Shown here piece after piece: positions 43,603-52,484 of a DNA stretch of 64,000 nt. Source of the stretch: Vibrio mangrovi. GTDB lineage: Bacteria > Pseudomonadota > Gammaproteobacteria > Enterobacterales > Vibrionaceae. A program made the translations under genes and the position numbers. Within the stretch, counting starts at the first letter, position 1. Each line of letters starts with the position of its first letter. Under the pieces are notes generated by a model. It searched no databases. It worked only from the letters and a program-made list of their open reading frames with translations, and was not told the origin of the DNA. The stretch spans positions 3,410,001 through 3,474,000 of the forward strand of contig NZ_AP024883.1 of assembly GCF_024346955.1 (NCBI RefSeq), read 5' to 3'.

Positions 43603-44850
43603 CTACTCATCCCGACTAAATAACGCTTCAATAAATTCTTCAGTCTGAAAAGGACGCAGATCATCGATCCCTTCACCAACACCAATGAAACGGATCGGTA
43701 TCTTAAATTGATCAGCAATTGCAAAAATAACCCCACCTTTGGCTGTACCATCCAGTTTTGTCAGCGTAATCCCCGTCACAGGAGCCACCTCACTGAACAA
43801 CTTGGCCTGACTGATGGCATTCTGACCGGTACCGGCATCCAATGTCAGCATAATTTCATGAGGAGCCGAATCGTCGAGCTTCTTCATCACCCGCACAATT
43901 TTCCGCAATTCTTCCATCAGGTTGCCTTTATTCTGCAAGCGCCCTGCGGTATCAGCGATCACGACGTCAACACCACGGGCTTTCGCAGCCTCAATAGTGT
44001 CATAAATAACTGATGCACTATCAGCCCCGGTATGTTGGGCAATAACCGGAACCTGATTACGTTCACCCCAAATCTGAAGTTGTTCCACAGCAGCAGCACG
44101 GAAAGTATCCCCAGCGGCCAGCATGACCTTCTTCCCTTGCATCTGATACTGCTTGGCCAGCTTACCAATGGTGGTTGTTTTACCGACACCATTCACACCA
44201 ACCATCAAAATAACATAAGGTGTTTTATGCTCATCAATCACTAAAGGCTGTTCGACATGCGAGAGAATTTCTCCCATCTCTTCTTTCAACAACCCGTATA
44301 AAGCTTCCCCGTCCTTCAACTGCTGCCGGTTCGCTTTTTCCGTCAGGTTTTCAATAATCTTAAGCGTCGTATCCATGCCGACATCAGCAACTAACAACTG
44401 CTCTTCAAGTTCTTCAAAAAGATCGTCATCGATCTTTTTACCTTTAAACAGACCAAAAAAGCCTGCACCGATATTCGCTTTTGTCCGGCTAAGGCTTCTT
44501 TTCAAACGGGCGAAAAAGCCTTCTGTCGGTTTTTCCTGCTCAGCCACTCTGACCAGCTGAGGAACTTCCGGAACAGGTTCTTCATCCGTTTCTTCCTCAG
44601 CAGTGGTAACCGTGGTCTCAACGACTTCGTCCTCAGTCTCATCCACCAGCAGTTCAGCCTCAGGGTTTTCTTCCTGGTCAGACTCATTTTCATGTGTCGC
44701 AATTTCTTCCGCAGACTCACTTATCTCCGGGACATCTTCACCCACAACTGTCGAGGCAGAAGCTTCAGCTACCTCATCCTTTTCATGAGAAGCATCTTCA
44801 TCACCAAAACCAAGCCATGACAGCAGGCCGCGTTTCTTTTTTTCTGTCAT
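43603..44850 (-). CDS. ftsY: Signal recognition particle receptor FtsY
   Basis: A 415-residue SRP-type GTPase. The N-terminal A domain (about residues 1-95) is long and very acidic, typical of gammaproteobacteria. The NG domain follows, with G1 GVNGVGKTTTIGKLA near residue 220, DTFRAAA, DTAGRLQNKGNL and TKLDGTAKGG. It docks ribosomes carrying SRP to SecYEG. It diverges from rsmD and leads the ftsYEX operon, as in E. coli. Confidence 0.97.
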   Translation of the reverse strand: MTEKKKRGLLSWLGFGDEDASHEKDEVAEASASTVVGEDVPEISESAEEIATHENESDQEENPEAELLVDETEDEVVETTVTTAEEETDEEPVPEVPQLVRVAEQEKPTEGFFARLKRSLSRTKANIGAGFFGLFKGKKIDDDLFEELEEQLLVADVGMDTTLKIIENLTEKANRQQLKDGEALYGLLKEEMGEILSHVEQPLVIDEHKTPYVILMVGVNGVGKTTTIGKLAKQYQMQGKKVMLAAGDTFRAAAVEQLQIWGERNQVPVIAQHTGADSASVIYDTIEAAKARGVDVVIADTAGRLQNKGNLMEELRKIVRVMKKLDDSAPHEIMLTLDAGTGQNAISQAKLFSEVAPVTGITLTKLDGTAKGGVIFAIADQFKIPIRFIGVGEGIDDLRPFQTEEFIEALFSRDE

Positions 44851-45259
44851 CTGGAAATATCCTGAATCTATTCATTTGTTCAAAAAGTTGTATACATCGA
44901 TTTAAGCCACAGATTGACTCTGGCTCAAGTCACTGCCTTGCCTCAACACCAGATGATTCTCGCTGAAACAGTATTTTGAGATCATTTAAGTATCATACCA
45001 GTTCCAATCATGACGTCATCTTATTGCGCGACTATCCCTAATACTCTCCCGGCAAGGCTCCTGTGAAAAAATATTCAGCTCGTTAGTACCATTCTTTCCG
45101 CTGAAAATTTACGCTCTACAGGAAAGAAAAATGACAAAGCAGTGAAAAATATCAACTCAGACTGGTAAACTTCGCCATTATAAGATTCGTATCTTCACCC
45201 GCCTGCAAATAAAACATACGGGGCGGCTATATTAACACTTTATTTTCGGTCAAAAAATC
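44851..45259. other. Divergent promoter region between ftsY and rsmD
   Basis: 409 bases without a supportable gene. It must hold promoters for both ftsY and rsmD; TATATT at about 45226 could be the rsmD -10. I see no repeat, tRNA or strong operator. Confidence 0.5.
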
Positions 45260-45862
45260 ATGGGAAAACATCGCCAGCCAAACAAGTCACAAAAAAAAGA
45301 CAAATCGGGCTTCATTCGGATTATTAGTGGATTGTGGAAAGGCCGGAAACTTCCTGTCCACGACGCTGAAGGCCTGAGACCAACGACAGACAGAGTGAAA
45401 GAAACTCTCTTCAACTGGCTGGCAACTGATCTTCCCAAAGCCCGGTGCCTGGATTTGTTTGCGGGTTCAGGCAGTCTTGGCTTTGAGGCAGCATCACGTC
45501 AGGCTGAGTTTGTGACCATGATTGAGAAAAATCCTGATGCTTTGCGGCAACTGAAGCAAAATCAGCAAACACTGTCAGCCAGTCATCTGCAAATTGTTCA
45601 GGCAGACACGCGTATTTATCTCGCTCAGACGCCACCGGCAGAACCCTACGACATCGTTTTCATCGATCCACCATTCCGGCAAGGATTACTGGAAGAGACA
45701 CTCCATTTACTGGAACAAGGTCAATGGCTGCATGAAAATGCACTTATTTATATAGAAAGCGAAAAGGAATGGCCTGTTTCGACCATCCCGCCGTCCTGGA
45801 AACTCCACCGGGAGAAAGTCGCAGGCCAGGTCTGTTACCGTTTATTCCAGAGAAATGCATAA
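45260..45862 (+). CDS. rsmD: 16S rRNA (guanine-966,N2)-methyltransferase
   Basis: A 200-residue class I SAM methyltransferase. A basic N terminus (GKHRQPNKSQKKDK) leads into RIISGLWKGRKL, RPTTDRVKETLFNWL, the SAM site CLDLFAGSGSLGFEA and the catalytic DPPF motif in VFIDPPFRQGLLEE. It methylates G966 in the 30S head during assembly. It diverges from ftsY, the E. coli arrangement. No strong ribosome site precedes ATG 45260, but the fit to family length is good. Confidence 0.96.
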   Translation: MGKHRQPNKSQKKDKSGFIRIISGLWKGRKLPVHDAEGLRPTTDRVKETLFNWLATDLPKARCLDLFAGSGSLGFEAASRQAEFVTMIEKNPDALRQLKQNQQTLSASHLQIVQADTRIYLAQTPPAEPYDIVFIDPPFRQGLLEETLHLLEQGQWLHENALIYIESEKEWPVSTIPPSWKLHREKVAGQVCYRLFQRNA

Positions 45863-45886
45863 AGACCGTATATCCAAATGACTGGC

Positions 45887-46474
45887 TTAGCCAGTCATAT
45901 AGCTCTTGATACCATCCAGAAACATCTGTGTCGAAACCATAACCAGCAATAATCCCATCAAACGTTCCACAGCCTTCAGACCTTTCTCTCCCAGAATCCG
46001 GTGGAAGAAATCATAAAACATCAAAATAAAAGATGTCCCTGTCCAGGCCAGAAAAACAGCTAAAGCCAGTTCGCCTAAATGGTTCGGAAATTGTGATGAA
46101 AACACCAGCAATGATGCGATCAGGGAAGGGCCGGCAATCATCGGGATCGCCATTGGTACAATGAAAGGTTCTTCCCCGGCAGCCAGGCCAGTAATTGAGC
46201 CGGCACTGGGAAAAATCATCTTGATCGCAATGATAAACAGGATCACGCCCCCGGAGATACTCAATGTCTCCGGAGCTACCTTCAGAAACCCAAGTATATT
46301 TCTACCGGCAAACAGAAAAATCATTAAGATAAGAAGCGCAAAAAGCAGCTCTCTCACCAACACAATACGCCGCCGCTTCGGATCCAAGTGTTTTAATATT
46401 GCCAGCACAATCGGGAGGTTGCCTAGCGGGTCCATAATCAAAAACATCATGGTCGCTACGGATAGAATTTCCAT
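45887..46474 (-). CDS. yhgN: MarC-family membrane protein YhgN
   Basis: A 195-residue inner-membrane protein with six helices and the MarC/YhgN motifs MDPLGNLPIVLAIL at the start and AIPMIAGPSLIASLLVF in the middle. The family is annotated as a neutral amino-acid transporter type but the substrate of E. coli YhgN is not proven. It converges with rsmD; 24 bases separate the stops. A frame overlapping its upstream region (46302-46640) is not credible. Confidence 0.88.
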   Translation of the reverse strand: MEILSVATMMFLIMDPLGNLPIVLAILKHLDPKRRRIVLVRELLFALLILMIFLFAGRNILGFLKVAPETLSISGGVILFIIAIKMIFPSAGSITGLAAGEEPFIVPMAIPMIAGPSLIASLLVFSSQFPNHLGELALAVFLAWTGTSFILMFYDFFHRILGEKGLKAVERLMGLLLVMVSTQMFLDGIKSYMTG

Positions 46475-46621
46475 ACTCAGATCTCAGACGATTTATCAAA
46501 AAAATGAAGTATAACAACCTGAAAGAAAGATTTCGATGCCCGGATTGCCCCATCGAGAATACCTGTACACAGGAGTTTACCGCCGGAGAACAGCCCGAAA
46601 CGAAGCCGGATACCGCCAATT

Positions 46622-46864
46622 CTAATGGGAGTGGGAACAAATTCGTCCTTCATTCAACATCCAGAGGCCAGAGTCTTCAATGATCTTCTGCTTTGCTTCG
46701 AAAAACAGCAACAGACTATCCACATCAAAACCGGCCAACTTGCAAGTCCGGAAGCGAGCCTCCGAGCCGTAGGTTTGCTGAATTTTCTCTTTCAGTTCAG
46801 CTTTACTCATAGGAGCTTCGCGCAACAAGTCTAAAACCTTGTGAGCATGAATTTCAGTAGCCAC
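46622..46864 (-). CDS. yecH: YecH-family protein (DUF2492)
   Basis: An 80-residue protein with the YecH pattern: HAHKVLDLLREAP at the start, GSEARFRTCKLAGFD in the middle and a His-rich end ICSHSH. The family is proposed to bind metal through the conserved His and Cys residues; no function is established. It lies between yhgN and the yhhN-like gene on the same strand. A ribosome site GGAGA precedes ATG 46864 (TGTGGAGAAATAAAAGTGGC). Confidence 0.82.
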   Translation of the reverse strand: MATEIHAHKVLDLLREAPMSKAELKEKIQQTYGSEARFRTCKLAGFDVDSLLLFFEAKQKIIEDSGLWMLNEGRICSHSH

Positions 46865-46930
46865 TTTTATTTCTCCACATAAAAACGTTCACTGTAAAAC
46901 GCTTGCTGATTGATAGCGAATATCACGCCA

Positions 46931-47524
46931 TCAAGAGTGATAGGGTAAGAGCGAAACAACCAGCAGACATAAAGCCAGCAGAAATCCGGCAGTAGTCAAA
47001 AACGAAACCTCACCTTGTTTTTTCTGACCAGGATAGACCATGACCCGGAAAAAAACCGTAAACCATAAAGCTGCACCAACGAAAGCCTCCCAGGAATCCC
47101 AGCTTCGGACCTGAAGCCACCATTCACTGGCAGACCAAATCAAGCCGAGCAATCCTATCCCCAAAACGGCAACTACCGTCATGCGTGTATCGATATAAGG
47201 CAGGAAAAGCAAATATAAGACGATGCCGATCGCGATCAATGTGATCGGTAACCACCATTGAATCGGATGAACAATATGCTGCCAGTAAGCCAGACTGAAA
47301 GCCACACAACTCAGCAGAAAAGAAAAAAAAGATAAGCGAGCCCGAGTCTGACCGATGAAGGACCAGCTAAAAATCAGACAACCACATAATGCCACCGAAC
47401 TCCAGACGACAGAGGCTGTCGATTCCGGTGTCAAACCCCACATTAATACCAGTAATACAGTGGTGCAAATCAAAACCAGATAAAAAGAGAGTCTGGTTTG
47501 GTGACCAACATGGCTTTCCTGCAT
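46931..47524 (-). CDS. YhhN-like membrane protein (lysoplasmalogenase family)
   Basis: A 197-residue protein with seven or eight membrane helices. The region WWLPITLIAIGIVLYLLFLP followed by SWEAFVGAALWFTV near residue 155 resembles E. coli YhhN, and location near ftsY-rsmD also fits, since E. coli has rsmD-yhhL-yhhM-yhhN. Animal relatives (TMEM86) hydrolyse lysoplasmalogen; bacterial function is uncertain. Similarity is weaker than for other calls here. Confidence 0.65.
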   Translation of the reverse strand: MQESHVGHQTRLSFYLVLICTTVLLVLMWGLTPESTASVVWSSVALCGCLIFSWSFIGQTRARLSFFSFLLSCVAFSLAYWQHIVHPIQWWLPITLIAIGIVLYLLFLPYIDTRMTVVAVLGIGLLGLIWSASEWWLQVRSWDSWEAFVGAALWFTVFFRVMVYPGQKKQGEVSFLTTAGFLLALCLLVVSLLPYHS

Positions 47525-48179
47525 ACAAACTACCCTCGAGTTGAACAGATGCTAGTTTATAGCCGTTTTATGAGAAATCCACCGGCGCTTTCAAAAACTT
47601 GGATCTGAGTAAGGTAGTAAATTCATCCTGTATAAAAACGAGTCAACATCGATAAGAATGGATACATTATCAAAAATCATCAGACAAACCGACTTTCTCA
47701 GATAAAAACATTGTACAAATGAATTGAATCAGAGATAAAATCGTATAAACAGTAAAAAAACAGAATCAATAAATCCATAATAAACAGACGATTAAATAAC
47801 ATTAGTTATGTAAAAACCTCATAACCATGCCTCATCAATAAATAATAGAAAAAAATCACGTCAGACCTCTTACAAGCTCTTGCTAAAGACATACAGCTGA
47901 TAACTATTATCAAACATGTTGTTAGTGAGACTCACTTTTTGAGAAATAAATACCAAAAACACCAGAACCCAAGGTAAATCACCAAAAGAAACAAGCGCAA
48001 ATAAACACCATTTAAATATTTTTTATTTTTCAAATAAAATCAAAAAGTTAATTAAGATTTTACAACAAGAAACCCATAACGCACAAAGAACATACAGCTA
48101 AAATACTCACAAAAAACCGACAAATAGATGTCATATCAGTAAACTAAACATACCTTTTCAAAGATTTTACAAAATGAAT
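47525..48179. other. AT-rich region without recognised genes
   Basis: About 650 bases, strongly AT-rich from 47680 on with many A tracts and frequent stops in all frames. I find no tRNA, no strong hairpin and no convincing reading frame. It contains the promoter side of the yhhN-like gene (near 47525) and could be an H-NS-type silenced or regulatory stretch. Confidence 0.6.
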
Positions 48180-48207
48180 TTGATCAATCCTGAAAAAATG
48201 CTATTCT
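48180..48207 (+). promoter_or_regulatory. Promoter of the small membrane protein
   Basis: TTGATC (48180-48185) and TATTCT (48202-48207) with a 16-base spacer; a second overlapping -10 option is TATAAA at 48209-48214. The start codon at 48245 is about 30 bases downstream of the expected transcription start. Confidence 0.55.
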
Positions 48208-48244
48208 GTATAAATATTAGCTAACCAGATATAGGAGCAGTGTT

Positions 48245-48325
48245 ATGATCACTTCATCTCAAAAGCAGGGGCTTGTCATGATTGCAGTAATTCTCGGCCT
48301 TATGACGCTGCCTCTGTTTTACTGA
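48245..48325 (+). CDS. Putative 26-residue single-pass membrane protein
   Basis: The frame begins ITSSQKQG and continues with one hydrophobic segment (LVMIAVILGLMTLPLFY) to the stop. AGGAG lies seven bases upstream, a promoter-like sequence precedes it and a strong terminator follows 17 bases after the stop. The layout of a dedicated transcription unit around so short a frame resembles known small membrane proteins that modulate larger complexes. I do not recognise the family. The transcript could alternatively act as a small RNA. Confidence 0.6.
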   Translation: MITSSQKQGLVMIAVILGLMTLPLFY

Positions 48326-48341
48326 TATACTGACATACAAG

Positions 48342-48372
48342 AAAAGGGACGCATTAGCGTCCCTTTTTCTTT
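48342..48372. terminator. Terminator after the small membrane protein
   Basis: AAAAGGGACGC-ATTA-GCGTCCCTTTTTC is a symmetric hairpin. It ends the small plus-strand transcript and can also end the minus-strand DUF4145-like gene, whose stop codon is 14 bases away. Confidence 0.9.
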
Positions 48373-48385
48373 TCTATTTAATTAA

Positions 48386-48757
48386 TTATTCAAATAATTT
48401 AGAAGAAACAAACTCCCAGTGTATGTAGTACACACCGAGTGCAAGTAAAGTAATAATCATCATCAAAGAAATTGCGGCTCGCCAGATAAAACGACCACTT
48501 CTGGGAGTCAACTCTTTCATACACTCATCATAGACTTCCAGAAATGACTCACAGTCATCCAATGAATAATCTGCTTCATGAAGCAGCTTGTTACGGATTG
48601 TCGCAATATATCTCAGCTTCTTGATGACATCATGTGGTAACCGATCTTCACAGCTTGATATCAACTGATGCAATCCACGTCCTTCAGCGTGGTACTGAAC
48701 ACGGAGTAGATGCTCCAGTTTTCGTGTTCTGATAATAACTTTCTCAATTTCTGACAT
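48386..48757 (-). CDS. DUF4145-like protein with C-terminal membrane anchor
   Basis: About 123 residues. Helical N-terminal part with KLEHLLRVQYHAEGRGLHQLI and RNKLLHEADYSLDD, the RNKxxH pattern of DUF4145 / HEPN-like domains, then a membrane helix near the C terminus (AAISLMMIITLLALGVYYI). HEPN relatives can be ribonucleases when they carry an R-x4-6-H motif; RNKLLH fits that spacing, but activity is not shown. ATG 48757 follows GAGAGGG; the longer frame to 48853 overlaps the acyltransferase gene. Confidence 0.6.
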   Translation of the reverse strand: MSEIEKVIIRTRKLEHLLRVQYHAEGRGLHQLISSCEDRLPHDVIKKLRYIATIRNKLLHEADYSLDDCESFLEVYDECMKELTPRSGRFIWRAAISLMMIITLLALGVYYIHWEFVSSKLFE

Positions 48758-48807
48758 GGCGACCCTCTCGATTTCTCCTGATATCCGGATAACCTTCGAT
48801 CCTGATA

Positions 48808-49809
48808 CTATGGCAGCAGCCATCTTGTCAACCGGAAACGAGCACATATCCAACTCATCACCAAAGCCCCGACATAACTAATTATAATCCATAATGGGAT
48901 CACCCAAAGCGGATGCCCGGAATTTAACGCAAAAGCATGCATTGGCCATAGAATGAGTGGGTGAAGAATGTAGATACCTAAGCTATAGCGACTCATAAAA
49001 CGAACAGCATTCTGGTAAACCGGAGACAAACGAGCGCCCCACTTTCTGCATATAACGAACACCATCCCGGATATAAGTATCGTATTCAGTGTCTTATATG
49101 ACAGCCATCGTTTTACCGTATATGCCTCAGCTTCAACACTCAAATGAATCACCATATAAACCGTCACGATCAAACTGATGATTCCCAGTAAAATCCAGAG
49201 ACTGGGATGTACATCCTCTCTGGAGAGGAAATATCCCAACAAGAGATAACCGGAATAAAGCCATAGAGTTGCAGACCAAATACCATCCCAGTAAAACAGG
49301 TATGCAACTGAACTAATCATCCATAGCAACAAATACCCCTGAACGAACCATCCGTGCTCTCTGACAGCCCAGTGAAACACAGGAACCAGAAAATACAGGG
49401 GAATAAAGTAATAAAAAAAGCCAAGATGATAGTATGTTGCTTCGTTCATCATCTCTGACAATCTCATCTTTACTGTCTCGGCATCAAAACCGCTGGCATT
49501 CCAGCCTGACAGGTATGCATAAAAAACCGACCAGACCAGAAATGGGACAACCACTTTCAGGACTCTGCGCTTAATGTAATATTTCCATTCAAACGGACGC
49601 GGATCACCGACTAAAAGTGCTCCTGAAACCAAAATAAATACCGGAACAGCCCAACGGCTAATCCCATTTAACCCGGCAGCAACCGCCCAATGGTCAAAAG
49701 GAATCACACCGAATTGGTGACGAAATGGTCCCAAGACATGAATACCAACAACAAATAACGCTGCCAGACAACGCAGCAAATCAAAATAGAAAACCCGCCC
49801 GGGAGCCAT
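48808..49809 (-). CDS. Acyltransferase 3 family membrane protein
   Basis: A 333-residue protein with about ten membrane helices and the acyltransferase-3 hallmarks: FYFDLLRCLAALFVVGIHV with a conserved Arg and His in the first segment, RWAVPVFILVSGALL, and GIYILHPLILWPMH late. Members such as WecH and OafA transfer acetyl or other acyl groups to envelope sugars or glycans. Substrate unknown; no polysaccharide genes are adjacent. AAGGAGA precedes ATG 49809. A DUF4145-like gene follows 50 bases downstream on the same strand. Confidence 0.85.
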   Translation of the reverse strand: MAPGRVFYFDLLRCLAALFVVGIHVLGPFRHQFGVIPFDHWAVAAGLNGISRWAVPVFILVSGALLVGDPRPFEWKYYIKRRVLKVVVPFLVWSVFYAYLSGWNASGFDAETVKMRLSEMMNEATYYHLGFFYYFIPLYFLVPVFHWAVREHGWFVQGYLLLWMISSVAYLFYWDGIWSATLWLYSGYLLLGYFLSREDVHPSLWILLGIISLIVTVYMVIHLSVEAEAYTVKRWLSYKTLNTILISGMVFVICRKWGARLSPVYQNAVRFMSRYSLGIYILHPLILWPMHAFALNSGHPLWVIPLWIIISYVGALVMSWICARFRLTRWLLP

Positions 49810-50020
49810 CGCATATCTCCTTTTCTCTTCCGGTGACTCTAGCGATATCTCGATCCTGTACAACAATCTGTGGTTATATTTTGTTCAGGCTGATGTCAGA
49901 ACTTCACTTTGATAGGTATCATCAATTAATAAAATAAATTTAACCGAATTTATCTTATTAATTATGCTACGTATGATGAATCTAATTCAGAAAGAATACA
50001 GATGAATCGTGAGGTGTCCT

Positions 50021-50491
50021 ATGAAAACGAACGTAATTGGGCTAGACAATACCGCCAGCCAAAAACTTGCTACATCCTTAAATCAGTTACTCGCAAACTA
50101 TCAGGTATTCTATATGAATGTCCGGGGTTATCACTGGAATATCAAAGGACCTGAGTTTTTTGAACTTCATGTAAAATTCGAAGAAATATACACTGACCTA
50201 CTGATTAAAATCGATGAGATTGCCGAGCGGATTCTGACTCTGGGAAGTACACCTCTCCATACTTTTAGTGATTACGTCACTCGCTCAGAAATTCAGGAGC
50301 ACAAACAGGCTTCTCAGGCTAAATCGACAGTAGAAGGTCTGGTTCAGGGATTTGGAACACTGGTCAAACAGCAAAGAGAAATTCTGAACATTGCCGGAGA
50401 AGCTAGTGACGAAGGAACAGCAGCGTTAATGAGTGATTATATCCGGGAGCAGGAAAAACAAATCTGGATGTTCAATGCCTGGTTACAGTAA
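50021..50491 (+). CDS. Dps-family ferritin-like protein
   Basis: A 156-residue protein of the Dps family. The inter-subunit ferroxidase ligands are visible in YHWNIKGPEFFELHVKFEEIY and KIDEIAERI (His, His, Asp, Glu). Dps proteins form dodecamers that oxidise and store iron with peroxide and may coat DNA. The N terminus has no long Lys-rich tail, so DNA binding is doubtful. ATG 50021 follows GAGGTG. It is monocistronic and divergent from the acyltransferase gene. Confidence 0.92.
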   Translation: MKTNVIGLDNTASQKLATSLNQLLANYQVFYMNVRGYHWNIKGPEFFELHVKFEEIYTDLLIKIDEIAERILTLGSTPLHTFSDYVTRSEIQEHKQASQAKSTVEGLVQGFGTLVKQQREILNIAGEASDEGTAALMSDYIREQEKQIWMFNAWLQ

Positions 50492-50560
50492 AAATAACCT
50501 CAGGCTGAGGGCTCGCGATACCACTCACTGGTTTTGAAGATAATCGGTCAGAGGAAGCGT

Positions 50561-51787
50561 TTAGACAACATATTGTGCATTATTGCTCCAGCATAATGCC
50601 TCATAGAGTGACTGACTGACTTCCTCGACCGGAATACCGATTTTCTGGCTCTCAGTTTCAACGCCATGCCAGTCCCCTTTTTCAAAATATTCCTGAATTG
50701 TCAGTAGATCACCAAAGGCGCCTTCTCGCTTCGCTAACGCTTCTTTGGCAGGTTCAGGTAACGGCAGTTGTTCCATTAAATCATCGATTGAAGTATCTAG
50801 AATCGCATCCAGCACAGAAAAAAGTCCGATCATAAATGCCTGAGCTTTTAATTCACGGAAAGGTGCATGAACCGACATCAGCTGACAAAAGTGTGCACGC
50901 TGTAAAGATAACCGGTAAAGTTCTTTGGGCTTATTCACGGCAACATAAGATGCAACCGTCAGAGAGACGAAAGACCTGAGTTTCTCCTGTCCTAAATAAA
51001 TAAGAGCCTGACGAAAAGATGAAATACTGACACAGATACGATCCGAGAGTGCATTCACAAAACGCAGTAACTTATAAGATAAGGCCACATCTTGTGACAG
51101 TATTTCTTCCACTCGATCAAAATTTACTTCAGTCTGGCAGACTTCGTTGAATAAGTTCATCGCCGTCAGATACTCAGGCATAACATACTGCCTTTTCATC
51201 ACCTGAGGCTTCTTGAAATAATATCCCTGAAAGAAAGAAAAACCGGCGGCCTTCGTCTGAAGAAACTCCGCTTCCGTTTCTACACGCTCTGCCAGAAAAC
51301 GACATTTACAGTCACTGGATATTTTCTGCTGTACAAACTGACAGGCCTCATCTACACCCATGGCCATAATGTCCAGCTTCACAATATGTACATAGGGAAG
51401 AAAGCGTTCCCAGGCCGGAGAATAGACAAAATCATCCAAAGCCAGCAAATATCCCTGACGGTATAAATCGCGGACAACACTGTATAACGCATCTGTCGGC
51501 TCACAGGTCTCCAGAACTTCAACGACAATCTGGTGTTTAGGTAGCATAAAAGGGAGGCGACGGATCAGACTTTTATAAGGGAAATTAATAAAGCAGCGGG
51601 AGGTTCTTCTGTCCGATGTCCTGCCAAGGGTCAGAAAATTTTCGGCAATCAAACGGTATGTTGCCCGTTCTGAACTGACATGAGATGGAAAAGCATTCAT
51701 TTCCCCATCCCGGAAAAGTAACTCGTAGCCTAACGTCACACCTTTTGCATTTAATATCGGCTGACGGGCAACATATGTATATCGCAT
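50561..51787 (-). CDS. EAL-HDOD signalling protein with degenerate EAL domain
   Basis: A 408-residue protein in two parts: an EAL-like domain (residues about 5-200) and an HDOD domain (about 205-395; LSQDVALSYKLLRFVN). EAL motifs are altered: EVLET replaces the EAL signature region, DDFVYSPAW replaces DDFGTGYS, KLDIMAM and FQGYYFKKP remain. Loss of metal ligands suggests a c-di-GMP-binding or scaffolding role and not phosphodiesterase activity. CdgJ of V. cholerae, which affects motility, has this domain pairing. It begins 8 bases after the rhtB stop and is probably co-transcribed. Confidence 0.85.
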   Translation of the reverse strand: MRYTYVARQPILNAKGVTLGYELLFRDGEMNAFPSHVSSERATYRLIAENFLTLGRTSDRRTSRCFINFPYKSLIRRLPFMLPKHQIVVEVLETCEPTDALYSVVRDLYRQGYLLALDDFVYSPAWERFLPYVHIVKLDIMAMGVDEACQFVQQKISSDCKCRFLAERVETEAEFLQTKAAGFSFFQGYYFKKPQVMKRQYVMPEYLTAMNLFNEVCQTEVNFDRVEEILSQDVALSYKLLRFVNALSDRICVSISSFRQALIYLGQEKLRSFVSLTVASYVAVNKPKELYRLSLQRAHFCQLMSVHAPFRELKAQAFMIGLFSVLDAILDTSIDDLMEQLPLPEPAKEALAKREGAFGDLLTIQEYFEKGDWHGVETESQKIGIPVEEVSQSLYEALCWSNNAQYVV

Positions 51788-51795
51788 TTTCGAAC

Positions 51796-52413
51796 CTAGG
51801 CCTTCGCCACAGCTAATAAAGCCCCACAACCTAAAAATGCTGACCCAAAGATCTTGTTCAGACGGCGCATAACCGATTCAGATCGGGCAAACCGCCCTAA
51901 CTTTGCTGCAAGTGTGGTATATGTCAGCATAACTAATGTATCAATGATTACCGTTGTTCCCCCCAAAATGATCAGTTGCATCATTTGAGGTTGCTCCGGT
52001 TGAATAAACTGGGGGAAAAGCGCGACAAGGAAAACGATTGATTTCGGATTAGTCAGATTGATCAGCATTGATTTACGTAGCATGGCCCAAGGCTGATGAG
52101 AGATTTGAGCATCAGGATGAAAAGGAGTACCGGAATCCCGCCACTTTTGTATTCCCAGCCAGACAAGATAAGCAACGCCAATCCATTTGATGATACTGAA
52201 AGCAAGAGCGGATTGCGCAACCAGCGCACCAATACCAGCACCAACCAAAAGAATATGAAAACCTAATCCCAACTGAAGCCCGGCAATGGCAAACAGAGAC
52301 TTACGGGTTCCGTAATTTAATCCGTTACTGATTGAATTTACGGTCCCTGACCCCGGAGCCAGACTAAAAATAACCGCCGTGGCCACATAAGCCAGCCAGA
52401 CGTGTAGTTCCAT
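51796..52413 (-). CDS. rhtB: LysE-type exporter, probably RhtB (homoserine/lactone efflux)
   Basis: A 205-residue inner-membrane exporter with six helices and the LysE/RhtB motif FSLAPGSGTVNSISNGLNYG at residues 16-35. Location next to pldB and yigL equals E. coli rhtB-pldB-yigL, which supports RhtB over other LysE members. In E. coli RhtB exports homoserine and homoserine lactone. It diverges from pldB by about 70 bases and is followed closely by the EAL-HDOD gene. Confidence 0.85.
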   Translation of the reverse strand: MELHVWLAYVATAVIFSLAPGSGTVNSISNGLNYGTRKSLFAIAGLQLGLGFHILLVGAGIGALVAQSALAFSIIKWIGVAYLVWLGIQKWRDSGTPFHPDAQISHQPWAMLRKSMLINLTNPKSIVFLVALFPQFIQPEQPQMMQLIILGGTTVIIDTLVMLTYTTLAAKLGRFARSESVMRRLNKIFGSAFLGCGALLAVAKA

Positions 52414-52484
52414 GGGAATTCCTCTATACTAAACTACGCTTAAAAATCTTAGTATTGCGAATACTATCAGCAATAAGTCCGATT

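Noticed and set aside
46504..46683. 59-codon plus-strand frame with a CPDCPIENTC motif, antisense to the yecH end
   Set aside because: The cysteine pattern is attractive, but there is no ribosome site and most of it overlaps noncoding or antisense DNA. Kept only as a curiosity.
52455..52484. Ten-codon extension of pldB
   Set aside because: No ribosome site, and it overlaps the divergent rhtB promoter region.
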